NCBI GenBank assembly: GCA_030123525.1
Contig: CP126125.1
Location: forward strand, 2,604,001-2,668,000
Reading direction: 5' to 3'
Length of the DNA stretch: 64,000 bases
From: ELB16-189 sp018266435
GTDB lineage: Bacteria; Bacteroidota; Bacteroidia; Cytophagales; Cyclobacteriaceae
Under the pieces are notes generated by a model. It worked only from the letters and a program-made list of their open reading frames with translations, was not told where the DNA came from and did no database searches. The translations under genes and the position numbers were made by a program. Positions within the stretch are counted from its first letter, which is position 1; every line of letters begins with the position of its first letter. This document shows positions 8,362 through 17,565 of the stretch, piece by piece.

Positions 8362-9399
8362 GTGTTATCCATTTTACTAACGCCATTTTCAATTTTATAT
8401 GGATTTGTTACCCAAATCCGGAACCTTTTTTATGACCGGGGTTGGATCAAATCATATTCATTTAACCAGTGTGCGGTAATAGGGGTGGGAAATTTAAGTT
8501 TGGGCGGAACTGGCAAGACTCCGGTCATTGAGTACTTGGTCAGACTATTATTACCTCGCCATTCCATTGCTGTGCTGAGTCGCGGGTACGGAAGGCGCAC
8601 GCAGGGCTTCCGGTTAGGCAATGATCAGGATGACGCAACTACTTTGGGTGATGAGCCTTTTCAGTTTTATAATAAATGGAAGGGAAAAATTAAAGTGGCC
8701 GTTTGCGAAGACCGGGTGGAAGGAGTGAACCGATTGCTAAAAATTGATCCCAAAATTGAGGTAGTGCTGCTGGATGACGTGTTTCAACACCGCAGGCTGA
8801 AACTTTTGTTCTCCATTTTGCTGACAGAATTTTCGAAACCTTTTTTTCGGGATTATCTTTTGCCGAAAGGCAGGCTGCGTGAATCGAGAAGAGGAAGTTC
8901 ACGGACAGATGTGGTAGTGGTAACGAAATGTAATGAGTCAAGAGATGAAGAAAAATTCAAAAATGCTATTGGGTACTATGCCGGCAATAAACCGGTATTC
9001 TTTTCATTTATAAAATACCTGGGTACGGTTCCCTTTGGTAAAAATATTACCATAAATAAAAAAATTATTTTGGTAACGGGTATTGCTAACAGCAAGCCCA
9101 TACTCAATTATGCCCGAGAGAATTTTTCTTTGATTCGTCATTTTAATTTTGCTGATCACCATTATTACTCAATAACAGACATCGAAAGCATACAATCGGA
9201 AGCCGGGCAGACCCAAGCCGCCATTCTTACCACCGAAAAAGATTGGGTTAAACTCATCGCACAGCCACTACAGGATGCAGTAAAAAAAGAATTATGGTTT
9301 TATTTATCCATCGAGCACTGTTTTTTTAATTCTGGTTCAGAATTTGATAAAATGATTATCAACAAAATAGAACATCACACTCGATCAAATTCAAACTAG
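8362..9399 (+). CDS. lpxK: tetraacyldisaccharide 4'-kinase
   Basis: The 345-residue protein phosphorylates the 4' position of the lipid A disaccharide at the inner face of the inner membrane. It has the N-terminal membrane-associated helix, then the P-loop GVGNLSLGGTGKTPVIEYL at about 42-60, the LSRGYGRRT segment and the LLDDVFQHRRL motif with the catalytic aspartate. GTG at 8362 is used as start because no in-frame ATG precedes the N-terminal helix. Its stop overlaps the porin start by one base. Length is normal; this shows that the organism makes lipid A. Confidence 0.95.
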   Translation: MLSILLTPFSILYGFVTQIRNLFYDRGWIKSYSFNQCAVIGVGNLSLGGTGKTPVIEYLVRLLLPRHSIAVLSRGYGRRTQGFRLGNDQDDATTLGDEPFQFYNKWKGKIKVAVCEDRVEGVNRLLKIDPKIEVVLLDDVFQHRRLKLLFSILLTEFSKPFFRDYLLPKGRLRESRRGSSRTDVVVVTKCNESRDEEKFKNAIGYYAGNKPVFFSFIKYLGTVPFGKNITINKKIILVTGIANSKPILNYARENFSLIRHFNFADHHYYSITDIESIQSEAGQTQAAILTTEKDWVKLIAQPLQDAVKKELWFYLSIEHCFFNSGSEFDKMIINKIEHHTRSNSN

Positions 9400-11360
9400 T
9401 GACCCGAGCCTTTTTATCCGTTATTACATTAATTATTTGTTCGATAAACCTGTTCGCACAAAAAAAAGATTCTGCCGTGGTGCATAGGCGGGTGGTGCAA
9501 CTTCCTAAGAATGAACCAACGGGATCAGCCAAACGTACTCGATCAAAAATTGTAAATGACTCAGCCAAGCTGGTGTACGGACCCAAAACTACACTGTCAA
9601 CCACCGAAGAAGATTTTTTTGAAAACAAAAAGAACTATGTTCCGCTTGATACATCCATTTACAATCTTCACCGATGGGATTTTGTCAAAAAATTTGAAAA
9701 CACTTACCAGGATTTAGGAAACATGGGTACAGCAATGAATTCTGTTTTTCCATTGGTATCAGATCAGATTGGGGCAACCCCAGGCTTTAAAGTGTACGAT
9801 GTGTACTGGCAAACTGCTGAGCCTCGTTATTATGACACCAAGTCTCCTTTTGCACGAATCAATGTGATATGGGGCGGAAAAGGTCGTGCACTGACACATG
9901 TTGAGTTTACCCGTAACATACATAAACGATGGAATTTTGGATTCAACTATCGCCCAATTCTTTCGGTAAAACAAATCCAGCCTTCCGGCAAAACCGATTA
10001 CCAGGTGCGAAGTCAGTATTATGATTTTTATACAACCTATGAATCCAAAAATGGCAAGTATAAAATATTGGCTGCTTACCGAAGGATCAGTCATCAGGTA
10101 AAAGAAAACGGAGGTATATTATTGAACCGGCCGGGTATGACTACGGTGGATACTACCTATAAAGCATACTTTGACGCCAATGCTGTTCCTAACTTAACAG
10201 CAGCCGCTACTTCTGAATTGAGAAATAGTTTTCATTTTTTTCATCAGTATCAATTAGCCAAGCCTGCCCAGGTTTATCACATCATGGATGTTTACAAACA
10301 AGTCAATACGTTTTTTGATACACGGGCAACCGATGCGACATCTAATTTTTTTCCAACCACAACAGTAGGAACTGATACGGCCATTATAAATGATGCAAAT
10401 ACCTTTCAGTCATTCAAAAACGAAATAGGATTTAAAGGAAATGCGGCTTTTGTATTTTATGATTTTTATTTTAGAAACCGGATTTACAGCAATACTATGG
10501 CTAACCTACAGGCACAGGCTTCAGGAGCTAAGGGTTACGAAAATTATATAGGCAGCCGCATTGTCTTTCAGTTTGACTCACTGAGTTATCTTAGTGGCCA
10601 GGCAGAATTTCTATTAGGCGGCCGGTATAAAATTTTTGCTAAACTGCGCACCCCGTGGCTGGATGCCGACTTGCGAAGTGCGCTGGCCAAACCTGGGTTG
10701 ATGCAACAAGCTTACCTGGGCGGGTATAACAGTTGGGTCAATAGTTTTACCAATACATTTACCAATCAACTAAGTGGCCGGATCAAAACGCATTTTGGAC
10801 CGCTCTTTTTTTCGCCCGGGTTGTCTTACACGCTATTGAAGAATTATATCTTTTTTAAGAGTGATGCACTTCAGTTGGCTCAACCCATGCAATCGCCCGG
10901 GGCACAACAGGTTTTTTCACCGGAACTGCGACTGGGGATTCGGTTTCTCAATCATTTTAACTTTCGACCGTATGGAGTATACACCAAGTTGTTGAGCAAC
11001 GACAATAATGCCATCAGCATTCCTACATGGTTTGTGAATGCACAACTCAGTTATGAAAATTTTCTGTTTAATAAAGCCTTGCAAGTGCAGATAGGTGTTG
11101 ATGTTCATGCCAACGACAAATACTATGCCTACGGGTACGATCCGGCTGTTCAACAATTCTATGTCCAAAATAAGTTTGCCAATCCCACATTTTGGTCAAC
11201 CGATGTTTTTCTAAATGGGCGAATCAAGCGTGGGCGTTTTTTTGTAAAATATGTTAACTTACTTCAAACATTTACCAAGCAAGGGTATTTGCCCACACCG
11301 TTATACCCCAATGTGCGCAATACCATCGACTTTGGGTTTGAGTTAATTTTGTTTGATTAA
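9399..11360 (+). CDS. putative porin (outer-membrane beta-barrel)
   Basis: The 653-residue protein has a signal peptide (hydrophobic LSVITLIICSINLFAQ) followed by a basic linker and a long beta-barrel region rich in alternating aromatic and polar residues, ending in the barrel-type terminus FGFELILFD. It fits the Bacteroidota 'putative porin' family (Pfam Porin_10-like). Function would be passive transport across the outer membrane; substrate is unknown. Translation starts at GTG overlapping the lpxK stop, and miaE follows 3 bases after its stop, so it belongs to the lpxK-porin-miaE operon. Confidence 0.82.
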   Translation: MTRAFLSVITLIICSINLFAQKKDSAVVHRRVVQLPKNEPTGSAKRTRSKIVNDSAKLVYGPKTTLSTTEEDFFENKKNYVPLDTSIYNLHRWDFVKKFENTYQDLGNMGTAMNSVFPLVSDQIGATPGFKVYDVYWQTAEPRYYDTKSPFARINVIWGGKGRALTHVEFTRNIHKRWNFGFNYRPILSVKQIQPSGKTDYQVRSQYYDFYTTYESKNGKYKILAAYRRISHQVKENGGILLNRPGMTTVDTTYKAYFDANAVPNLTAAATSELRNSFHFFHQYQLAKPAQVYHIMDVYKQVNTFFDTRATDATSNFFPTTTVGTDTAIINDANTFQSFKNEIGFKGNAAFVFYDFYFRNRIYSNTMANLQAQASGAKGYENYIGSRIVFQFDSLSYLSGQAEFLLGGRYKIFAKLRTPWLDADLRSALAKPGLMQQAYLGGYNSWVNSFTNTFTNQLSGRIKTHFGPLFFSPGLSYTLLKNYIFFKSDALQLAQPMQSPGAQQVFSPELRLGIRFLNHFNFRPYGVYTKLLSNDNNAISIPTWFVNAQLSYENFLFNKALQVQIGVDVHANDKYYAYGYDPAVQQFYVQNKFANPTFWSTDVFLNGRIKRGRFFVKYVNLLQTFTKQGYLPTPLYPNVRNTIDFGFELILFD

Positions 11361-11363
11361 GTT

Positions 11364-11957
11364 ATGGAGAAGCATGTGTTAGGGCTTGAATTGCCTACTG
11401 ACCCTCGATGGGTAAATATCGCAGAAAAAAATATTGGCGAGATACTGACTGACCATGCCTACTGCGAGCAGAAGGCGGCCACTTCCTGTATTTCCATGAT
11501 TATTCAATTTCATGATAAAGAAAAACTGGTGGAGATGCTCACACCCGTAGTAACTGAAGAGTGGGATCATTTTGGCCGGGTGCTCCATGAACTGCGAAAA
11601 CGAAACCTGAGTTTAGGAGCCCAACGAAAAGACGAATACGTAGAACAATTGACCCGATGCGTGAAAAAAGGAGGCAGCCGAGAACAGCAATTGGTTGAGA
11701 AACTACTGATGAACGCGATGATCGAAGCCCGCAGTTGCGAACGGTTTCGTCTGTTATGGAAAGAAATAAACGATGCGGAGCTCAGCGCCTTTTATTATGA
11801 GTTGATGGTTTCTGAGGCCGGGCATTACAAAAATTTCTTATCACTGGCCAAAGAATATTACGATCCTGAAAAAGTTCAGGTTCGCTGGCGCGAGTGGCTA
11901 GCCATGGAAGCGGATATTATGAAAGAACTAAAATTGCGCGGAGACCGTATGCACTAA
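11364..11957 (+). CDS. miaE: tRNA 2-methylthio-N6-isopentenyladenosine hydroxylase
   Basis: The 197-residue protein is a ferritin-like di-iron monooxygenase that hydroxylates ms2i6A at tRNA position 37. Iron-binding signatures are DHAYCEQKAA, EEWDHFGRVLHEL, MIEARSCERF and SEAGHYKNF, containing the expected glutamates and two ExxH motifs. It lies immediately after the porin gene and just before a small secreted protein, apparently co-transcribed. Assignment rests on the motif pattern and the normal length for the family. Confidence 0.93.
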   Translation: MEKHVLGLELPTDPRWVNIAEKNIGEILTDHAYCEQKAATSCISMIIQFHDKEKLVEMLTPVVTEEWDHFGRVLHELRKRNLSLGAQRKDEYVEQLTRCVKKGGSREQQLVEKLLMNAMIEARSCERFRLLWKEINDAELSAFYYELMVSEAGHYKNFLSLAKEYYDPEKVQVRWREWLAMEADIMKELKLRGDRMH

Positions 11958-11965
11958 CTGACAGT

Positions 11966-12424
11966 ATGAAATACATTTTATTATTTTGGTGCGTACTACT
12001 GTTTCAGGAAGATGTACCCTTCAAATCATCTGATGAATTTCAGGTAGATATCCATTTGTCATTTAAAGAAAGACCTTCAGATTATAATTCCAACACATAC
12101 AGTTCGGGAGGTGAACGCATGGACCGAACCAAAGGCCAACAGACGTTTCTTTCCATTCTGATTTCTAAACTTAAAATAAGAGAAGATGAAATTAGAATTG
12201 CAGTAACTGATCTGAGCGGAAGAGAAATACAAAAAAAGAAAACCGATCAGCTTTCTGAAATCAAATTTGATATGGGTTTTGTAGAAGACCTGAAAGAAAA
12301 AGGTTCGGGTGCATTTGTAGTTTATTTTATTTCACCTGAAAAAAAGCGGTTGCGCAAAATCGTATTGACAATTTTACCGAACGGAACATTTCAGGTGAAC
12401 GGGCAGTGGCATGGTCAGTTCTAA
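11966..12424 (+). CDS. small secreted protein of unknown function
   Basis: The 152-residue protein starts with a hydrophobic signal-like segment (MKYILLFWCVLLFQ) followed by a soluble domain with FQVDIHLSFKERP, a GGERMDRTKGQQ segment and a C-terminal beta-rich part (KIVLTILPNGTFQVNGQW). I do not recognise the family. A frame continues upstream to 11894 inside miaE, but ATG 11966 is preferred because it places the signal sequence at the N-terminus. It lies 8 bases after the miaE stop and is probably co-transcribed. Confidence 0.72.
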   Translation: MKYILLFWCVLLFQEDVPFKSSDEFQVDIHLSFKERPSDYNSNTYSSGGERMDRTKGQQTFLSILISKLKIREDEIRIAVTDLSGREIQKKKTDQLSEIKFDMGFVEDLKEKGSGAFVVYFISPEKKRLRKIVLTILPNGTFQVNGQWHGQF

Positions 12425-12463
12425 AACTGATTGTTGAAATTTTCCTCACCGGATAGTTAAATA

Positions 12464-12495
12464 TTTGTTAAGCCGTTTTTACAAGAATACATTTC
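12464..12495 (+). promoter_or_regulatory. possible promoter for the PIG-L gene
   Basis: TTTG at 12464-12467 and TACATTTC at 12488-12495 are separated by 20 bases, close to the TTTG-N19-TAnnTTTG consensus with one mismatch in the last base. The downstream start codon is at 12542. Confidence 0.3.
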
Positions 12496-12541
12496 ATTGG
12501 GTTACTCTGCGTTTTTTTTCGTTATTCGCAAAAAAAGGATT

Positions 12542-15112
12542 ATGACAGGTGCAAAAATTACGAATACATTCAGGCAAGTTTGTTCCGGTCTAACAAGATT
12601 GTTTCTCCCATTATTTTTTATAATCAGTTTTTTATCTCTTTCGCAGCCTCCTCTACAACCCAGTGCTTCGGTTATTAAGCTACATCTTAAAAAACTTAAT
12701 TTCTTAGGTTCAGTGCTGTATGTGGCCGCTCACCCCGATGATGAAAATACACGAGCCATTTCCTATTTTATAAGTGATCAACTGGCAGCCACTGCCTATC
12801 TTTCCATTACCCGTGGTGATGGTGGGCAAAACTTAATCGGCCCGGAAATTCGCGATCAGCTCGGGCTGATCCGTACACAAGAATTACTGGCGGCAAGAAA
12901 GATAGATGGTGGTGAACAATTTTTTACCAGGGCAAATGACTTTGGGTTTTCAAAAAACGCAAAGGAAACTTTTGAGATATGGAACAAAAACGAAATTCTT
13001 TCTGATGTGGTTAAAGTTTACCGTCAGTTTCAACCCGATGTAGTCATCGATCGGTTTCCACCCGATGAGCGGGCAGGTCACGGACACCACACCGCTTCGG
13101 CTATATTGGCACAAGAAGCTTTTGATAAAAGTGGTGATGCCAATTATTTACCTGAACAAGTGAAGGAGTTTGGAGCATGGCAACCCAAACGGTTATTTAC
13201 CAACACTGGCCGCTGGTGGAACCAGACCATAAATGAAAATACACCTGGGGTAGTAACGATCAATGTGGGCACGTATAATCCGCTTCTTGGAAAATCTTAT
13301 TCTGAAATTGCGGCCGAAAGCCGAACCCAACATAAAAGCCAGGGATTTGGATCCTCCGGACGAAGAGGCGATGCGCCTGAGTTTTTTGAGTGGGTGAAAG
13401 GAGAAAAAGCAGACCACTCTATTTTTGACGGAGTGAACACAACCTGGTCTAGGATTAAAGGAGGGGAAACAGTTATTCCGCTGGTTGATCAGGCCATTGC
13501 TACGTTTCGTGACGAAGATCCCTCCGCTTCAGTACCGCAGTTGCTGAAAATCAGATCGGCTATCCGTGCGCTTCCGGCATCGGTTTGGAAATCACGAAAA
13601 GAAAACGAAGTCAATCAGTTGATTCAGGATTGCCTCGGGCTTTTTGTAGAAGCAACAACAACTAGTTATTGGAGCGCGCCCGGAGAAAAAGTTAAAATGG
13701 CATTTGAGGTAATTAACCGAAGCAAGAACGTTGTATCATTAACCGGAATTCATTCGTCCCAATTTTCCTTTGACAGCACGTGCTCTGCCTCTTTGCCGGG
13801 CAATGTATTGTTGAACCTAAAAACCGAAAAATCACTTAATAAAAACTTAGAATACTCCGATCCCTATTGGTTGAAAAAGGCCCACTCAAAAGGAATTTTT
13901 TCTGTGGACAATCGGGCCTTTATTGGGAAGCCTGAAAACCCACCTGCGATTTTGTTTGTCTTTACTTTTTCCTTAACAGATGAAAAATTTCAGGTATCTG
14001 TGCCGCTGGTGTATAAAAAAACAGACCCGGTAAAAGGTGAATTGATCCGGCCATTTGCCGTTGTACCTCCTGTGTTTGTTAACCTTGATAAAAAAGAATA
14101 TTTATTCAGCAATCAATCTCCTCAGGTAGTAAAAGTATTGTTGAAATCGGTCATTGAAAATTTTTCAGGAAAGATCAGTTTAAGACTCCCCTCCGGGTGG
14201 CGGGTAGAGCCGGCCTCGCAGGTAGTACAACTTTCTAAAAAAGAGGAAGAACAATTATTTTTATTTAAAGTATACTCAGGAAAAGAGGAGGGGGTTGAGC
14301 AAATTGAGGCACTTGTAGATGTCAATGGAATTGAATTTGACCGATCACTTCAGTTAGTTGAGTACGACCATATCCCAACCCAAGTCTTGTTACCAAAGGC
14401 ATCGGCTAAAGCGATGCGTTTAAATCTTAAAAAAGAAGGGAGTCGTGTTGCATACATTATGGGCGCAGGCGATGAAATACCCGTTAGCCTGCGCAACATG
14501 GGTTACGATGTATGGGAGATGACCGATGATGAAATTACTCCATCTAACTTAAAAAAAGTAGATGCCGTGGTGTTGGGTGTTAGGGTATTGAATACGAACG
14601 ATCGCATCCGTTTTTTTATGCCAGCATTATTGAATTATGTGAAAGAAGGAGGAGCACTGGTGATGCAGTACAACAATAACTATGAATTGCACATTGATGC
14701 TGATAAATTTTCGCCCTACCCACTTACGCTATCACGTGATCGTGTAACACAAGAAGATAGTGAAGTACGTATGTTGAAGCCCGATCATCCCATTCTGAAC
14801 TTTCCCAATAAGATTACTTTAAAAGATTTTGACGGATGGGTGCAGGAGCGAGGGTTGTATTTTCCTTCGAAGTGGGCGGCTGAGTACGAGGCCCTGCTTT
14901 CGATGAATGATGCAGGCGAACCTGCACGTGATGGAAGCTTGCTGGTAGCAAAATACGGAGAGGGATATTATGTGTACACTACGTTGTCATTTTTCCGCGA
15001 GTTGCCAGAGGGTGTGCCGGGTGCGTATCGATTATTTGCCAACATCGTGTCTGTTGGAAAAAATAAAGTTACTCATGGATTAAAAACAAAATCTCAATCT
15101 GGTGGACGATAA
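12542..15112 (+). CDS. secreted PIG-L family N-deacetylase with long C-terminal region
   Basis: The 856-residue protein has a signal peptide (LFLPLFFIISFLSLSQ) and an N-terminal PIG-L/LmbE domain with the zinc motif AAHPDDEN and the third-ligand motif GHGHHTAS. PIG-L enzymes are zinc hydrolases that remove acetyl groups from GlcNAc-type substrates; the substrate here is unknown. The 500 or so residues after the catalytic domain include beta-sandwich-like parts and a final region with a glutamine-amidotransferase-like fold character (VVLGVRVLNTNDRI, GGALVMQYNNNYEL). ATG 12542 is chosen over an upstream in-frame start because it directly precedes the signal peptide. The stop overlaps a 37-codon gene that in turn overlaps a symporter gene. 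Confidence 0.88.
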   Translation: MTGAKITNTFRQVCSGLTRLFLPLFFIISFLSLSQPPLQPSASVIKLHLKKLNFLGSVLYVAAHPDDENTRAISYFISDQLAATAYLSITRGDGGQNLIGPEIRDQLGLIRTQELLAARKIDGGEQFFTRANDFGFSKNAKETFEIWNKNEILSDVVKVYRQFQPDVVIDRFPPDERAGHGHHTASAILAQEAFDKSGDANYLPEQVKEFGAWQPKRLFTNTGRWWNQTINENTPGVVTINVGTYNPLLGKSYSEIAAESRTQHKSQGFGSSGRRGDAPEFFEWVKGEKADHSIFDGVNTTWSRIKGGETVIPLVDQAIATFRDEDPSASVPQLLKIRSAIRALPASVWKSRKENEVNQLIQDCLGLFVEATTTSYWSAPGEKVKMAFEVINRSKNVVSLTGIHSSQFSFDSTCSASLPGNVLLNLKTEKSLNKNLEYSDPYWLKKAHSKGIFSVDNRAFIGKPENPPAILFVFTFSLTDEKFQVSVPLVYKKTDPVKGELIRPFAVVPPVFVNLDKKEYLFSNQSPQVVKVLLKSVIENFSGKISLRLPSGWRVEPASQVVQLSKKEEEQLFLFKVYSGKEEGVEQIEALVDVNGIEFDRSLQLVEYDHIPTQVLLPKASAKAMRLNLKKEGSRVAYIMGAGDEIPVSLRNMGYDVWEMTDDEITPSNLKKVDAVVLGVRVLNTNDRIRFFMPALLNYVKEGGALVMQYNNNYELHIDADKFSPYPLTLSRDRVTQEDSEVRMLKPDHPILNFPNKITLKDFDGWVQERGLYFPSKWAAEYEALLSMNDAGEPARDGSLLVAKYGEGYYVYTTLSFFRELPEGVPGAYRLFANIVSVGKNKVTHGLKTKSQSGGR

Positions 15113-15215
15113 ACCCCCTTTATTCAATTCGTGGAAGACATGGTATCAGTTGGTGATGGGGGCACTCATCATTCAGGTAATTATCTATTTCTTGATTACT
15201 AAATCCTATTCATGA
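15102..15215 (+). CDS. 37-residue single-pass membrane protein between deacetylase and symporter
   Basis: A GTG-initiated frame encodes 37 residues: a soluble start with DDKPPLFNSWKTWYQLVMG, then one transmembrane helix ALIIQVIIYFLI and a short polar tail. It overlaps the PIG-L stop by 11 bases and the symporter ATG by four bases (ATGA), which is the architecture of translationally coupled genes. The N-terminal SWKTWYQLVMGALIIQVIIYF pattern looks like small subunits that accompany sodium:solute symporters in this phylum. Codon composition matches its neighbours. A role as symporter partner is inferred from position. Confidence 0.75.
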   Translation: MDDKPPLFNSWKTWYQLVMGALIIQVIIYFLITKSYS

Positions 15216-16924
15216 CAGCACTTGACTGGGGCGTACTCTTTGGTACACTCATTTTTATTGTGGCTTATGGCACATGGAAGTCGCGTGGCTCAAAAAACAT
15301 GGAGGCTTTCATCAAAGGCGACCAGCAAAAATGGTGGATGATGGGGCTTTCTATTATGGCGACACAAGCCAGTGCAGTTACTTTTTTATCAACTACCGGT
15401 CAGGGAATGGAGGACGGTATGCGTTTTGTGCAGTTTTATTTTGGGTTGCCGCTTGCCATGGTGATCCTCTCCGTCACGCTTTTGCCAATTTATTATAAAC
15501 TGAAAGTCTATACCGCGTATGAGTACCTGGAAACGCGCTTCGATTTAAAAACACGCACACTCTCGGCATTGTTATTTCTTGCTTTGCGCGGGCTTTCTGT
15601 GGGCATTACGTTGTTTGCCCCCTCGCTGGTATTATCTACAATTTTAGGCTGGAATATTTTTTTTACTACGGTGCTTATTGGGGTACTCGTAATAATTTAT
15701 ACGGTATCAGGAGGGAATAATGCAGTGAGTATTACTCAACGAGTGCAGATGACGATCATTTTGGGCGGAATGTTTCTGGCCGGAATGACCGCATTCTCTT
15801 TATTGCCTAAAAATGTTTCATTTTTTGATACCGTACAGGTAGCCGGTGAATTGGGTAAACTCAACATTGTAACGACAGGCTTTTCATGGAGCGATCGCTA
15901 TAACATTTGGTCGGGTTTACTGGCTTCTACTTTTTTGTTTTTATCCTATTTCGGAACGGATCAATCACAGGTGGCACGATACATTAACGGCAAATCGTTG
16001 TCTGAAGGAAGAATGGGGTTACTGTTCAATGGACTATTGAAGATTCCTATGCAGTTTTTTATTCTTTATGTTGGTGTGCTGGTGTTTGTGTTTTATTTGT
16101 TCAATAATGCCCCCATGCTACACAATACTGTGTTACTTAATCGTGCGAAGCAATCCGCAGCTAAGGAGGAAGTAGTGCTGTTGGAGAATAAATTTAACAC
16201 GTTGAGGACAAGAGAAAGGCAATCGGCAAAGGATTTGATGGATGCGCTTCATCAAAAAGACCAACCGGCAATAGCCCGGGCAAAGACAACGTATTTTTCA
16301 TTGAAACACAGTGAAGACAGTTTGCGCCTGGTGGTGAAGAGCACAGTGGCAAAAGCCGTTCCTAATACAGGTGGGCAAGATCGCGACTATGCGTTCTTAA
16401 ATTTTGTACTGAATCATTTGCCTCACGGGTTAATTGGTTTGCTGCTTGCGGTAATTTTTTCGGCTGCCATGTCAAGCATGTCGTCTGAATTATCGGCATT
16501 GGCCTCCACCACCATGGTGGATATTTACAAGCGTGTGGTTGACCTAAAGCAGCCTTGGCTAAGCGATCTGGTTGTTTCAAAATTACTGGTAGTATTGTGG
16601 GCTTTGGTTGCTATGAGTTTTGCGGCATTAGCTAATTTTTCAGAGAACCTGATCCAGTTTGTAAATATTGTTGGTTCTCTTTTTTACGGAACTATTCTGG
16701 GAATTTTTGTAGTAGCTTTTTACTTTAAAAAAGTGAAAAGTAATGCTGTGTTTGGGGCAGCTATTGCGGCTGAGGCATGTGTGCTCATTTGTTACTATTT
16801 TTTGAGCGACAACCTGGCTTTTTTATACTATAATATTATCGGGTGTCTGGTTGTGGTTGTGTTATCGCTGCTGATTCAGTCTTTCACTCCTCAAAAAAAT
16901 CAGCCTGCCCACAACTTTGTTTAG
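15212..16924 (+). CDS. sodium:solute symporter (SSS family)
   Basis: The 570-residue inner-membrane protein has about 13 hydrophobic helices and SSS signatures: ATQASAVTFLSTTGQGMEDG in the second helix region, FGTDQSQVARYI, and SAAMSSMSSELSALAS in the helix after the large loop. Substrate is unknown; with a secreted PIG-L hydrolase upstream a sugar-derived compound is plausible. Residues about 300-385 form a long hydrophilic, helical, charge-rich loop not usual in the family core. The start overlaps the preceding 37-codon gene, so the three genes form a unit. Confidence 0.93.
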   Translation: MTALDWGVLFGTLIFIVAYGTWKSRGSKNMEAFIKGDQQKWWMMGLSIMATQASAVTFLSTTGQGMEDGMRFVQFYFGLPLAMVILSVTLLPIYYKLKVYTAYEYLETRFDLKTRTLSALLFLALRGLSVGITLFAPSLVLSTILGWNIFFTTVLIGVLVIIYTVSGGNNAVSITQRVQMTIILGGMFLAGMTAFSLLPKNVSFFDTVQVAGELGKLNIVTTGFSWSDRYNIWSGLLASTFLFLSYFGTDQSQVARYINGKSLSEGRMGLLFNGLLKIPMQFFILYVGVLVFVFYLFNNAPMLHNTVLLNRAKQSAAKEEVVLLENKFNTLRTRERQSAKDLMDALHQKDQPAIARAKTTYFSLKHSEDSLRLVVKSTVAKAVPNTGGQDRDYAFLNFVLNHLPHGLIGLLLAVIFSAAMSSMSSELSALASTTMVDIYKRVVDLKQPWLSDLVVSKLLVVLWALVAMSFAALANFSENLIQFVNIVGSLFYGTILGIFVVAFYFKKVKSNAVFGAAIAAEACVLICYYFLSDNLAFLYYNIIGCLVVVVLSLLIQSFTPQKNQPAHNFV

Positions 16925-16979
16925 AGTGTTTTACTGTAGGGTTTCTCAAATAGTACTTACGGTAAAATAGGAGCATAAA

Positions 16980-17013
16980 AAAGCTATCCCCACATACAGG
17001 CGGGGATAGCTTT
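16980..17013 (-). terminator. intrinsic terminator
   Basis: A perfect 12-bp stem (AAAGCTATCCCC/GGGGATAGCTTT) with a 10-base loop lies between the convergent symporter and OB-like gene. On the - strand the stem is followed by further T residues, so it best serves the gene at 17055; it may also stop the + strand transcript. Confidence 0.8.
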
Positions 17014-17054
17014 GAGGGTATAACTGCAGTGAAAACAGGAATAATTCTCCAGTC

Positions 17055-17432
17055 TTAATTAGTCTTAATTTCAGTTACGATTAGACTTTGCACGCCATTT
17101 TTGGTGAACACTTTTCCGGTGATCTCAACATTATCAGAAGCATGCTTGATGGCTTCTTTGTATGCGTCTGCCTTCTTGTGATCTTCCAATAAAAGATACA
17201 CCTGTCCATCGCTGCCGAGTATTCCGGCCGGAAGTCCTTTTTCCAAACATCCCATAGCGCATGACTTGTGCCCCTTGCCAGATGCTCCGCTGGCCATATA
17301 GCATGACATATCCAAAATTTCGCCTTTCACTGTTTTGGTGGTTTGCCCAAATGCAATCATCGAGAAAGCAGTCAGTGTGCCGGTCAGGAAAAGTCCTAAC
17401 ATCTTTGGTTTGAGTGCAATTATTGTTTTCAT
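17055..17432 (-). CDS. small exported cysteine-containing protein, function unknown
   Basis: The 125-residue protein has a signal peptide ending around IAFGQ, then a compact domain with the cysteine segment EILDMSCYMASG, KSCAMGCLEKGLPAG, and a beta-rich end (NVEITGKVFTKNGVQSLIV) reminiscent of OB-fold domains. The CYM...SCAMGCLEKG pattern recurs in exported Bacteroidota proteins of unknown role. It is transcribed alone, with a terminator directly downstream, and is divergent from the CxxCH haem-binding gene. I cannot assign a function; redox or metal binding is possible from the three conserved cysteines. Confidence 0.78.
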   Translation of the reverse strand: MKTIIALKPKMLGLFLTGTLTAFSMIAFGQTTKTVKGEILDMSCYMASGASGKGHKSCAMGCLEKGLPAGILGSDGQVYLLLEDHKKADAYKEAIKHASDNVEITGKVFTKNGVQSLIVTEIKTN

Positions 17433-17565
17433 ATTTTTTTGAATTTATAGTACAGCATGCCGAAGGTACGATTTATTACTGAAATGTATCGTGTCATTTA
17501 AACATATTAACTTTAAGCCATAGTTGTCTTTAGGAAACGGAATTCTTCATTTTTATTTGACTAAA

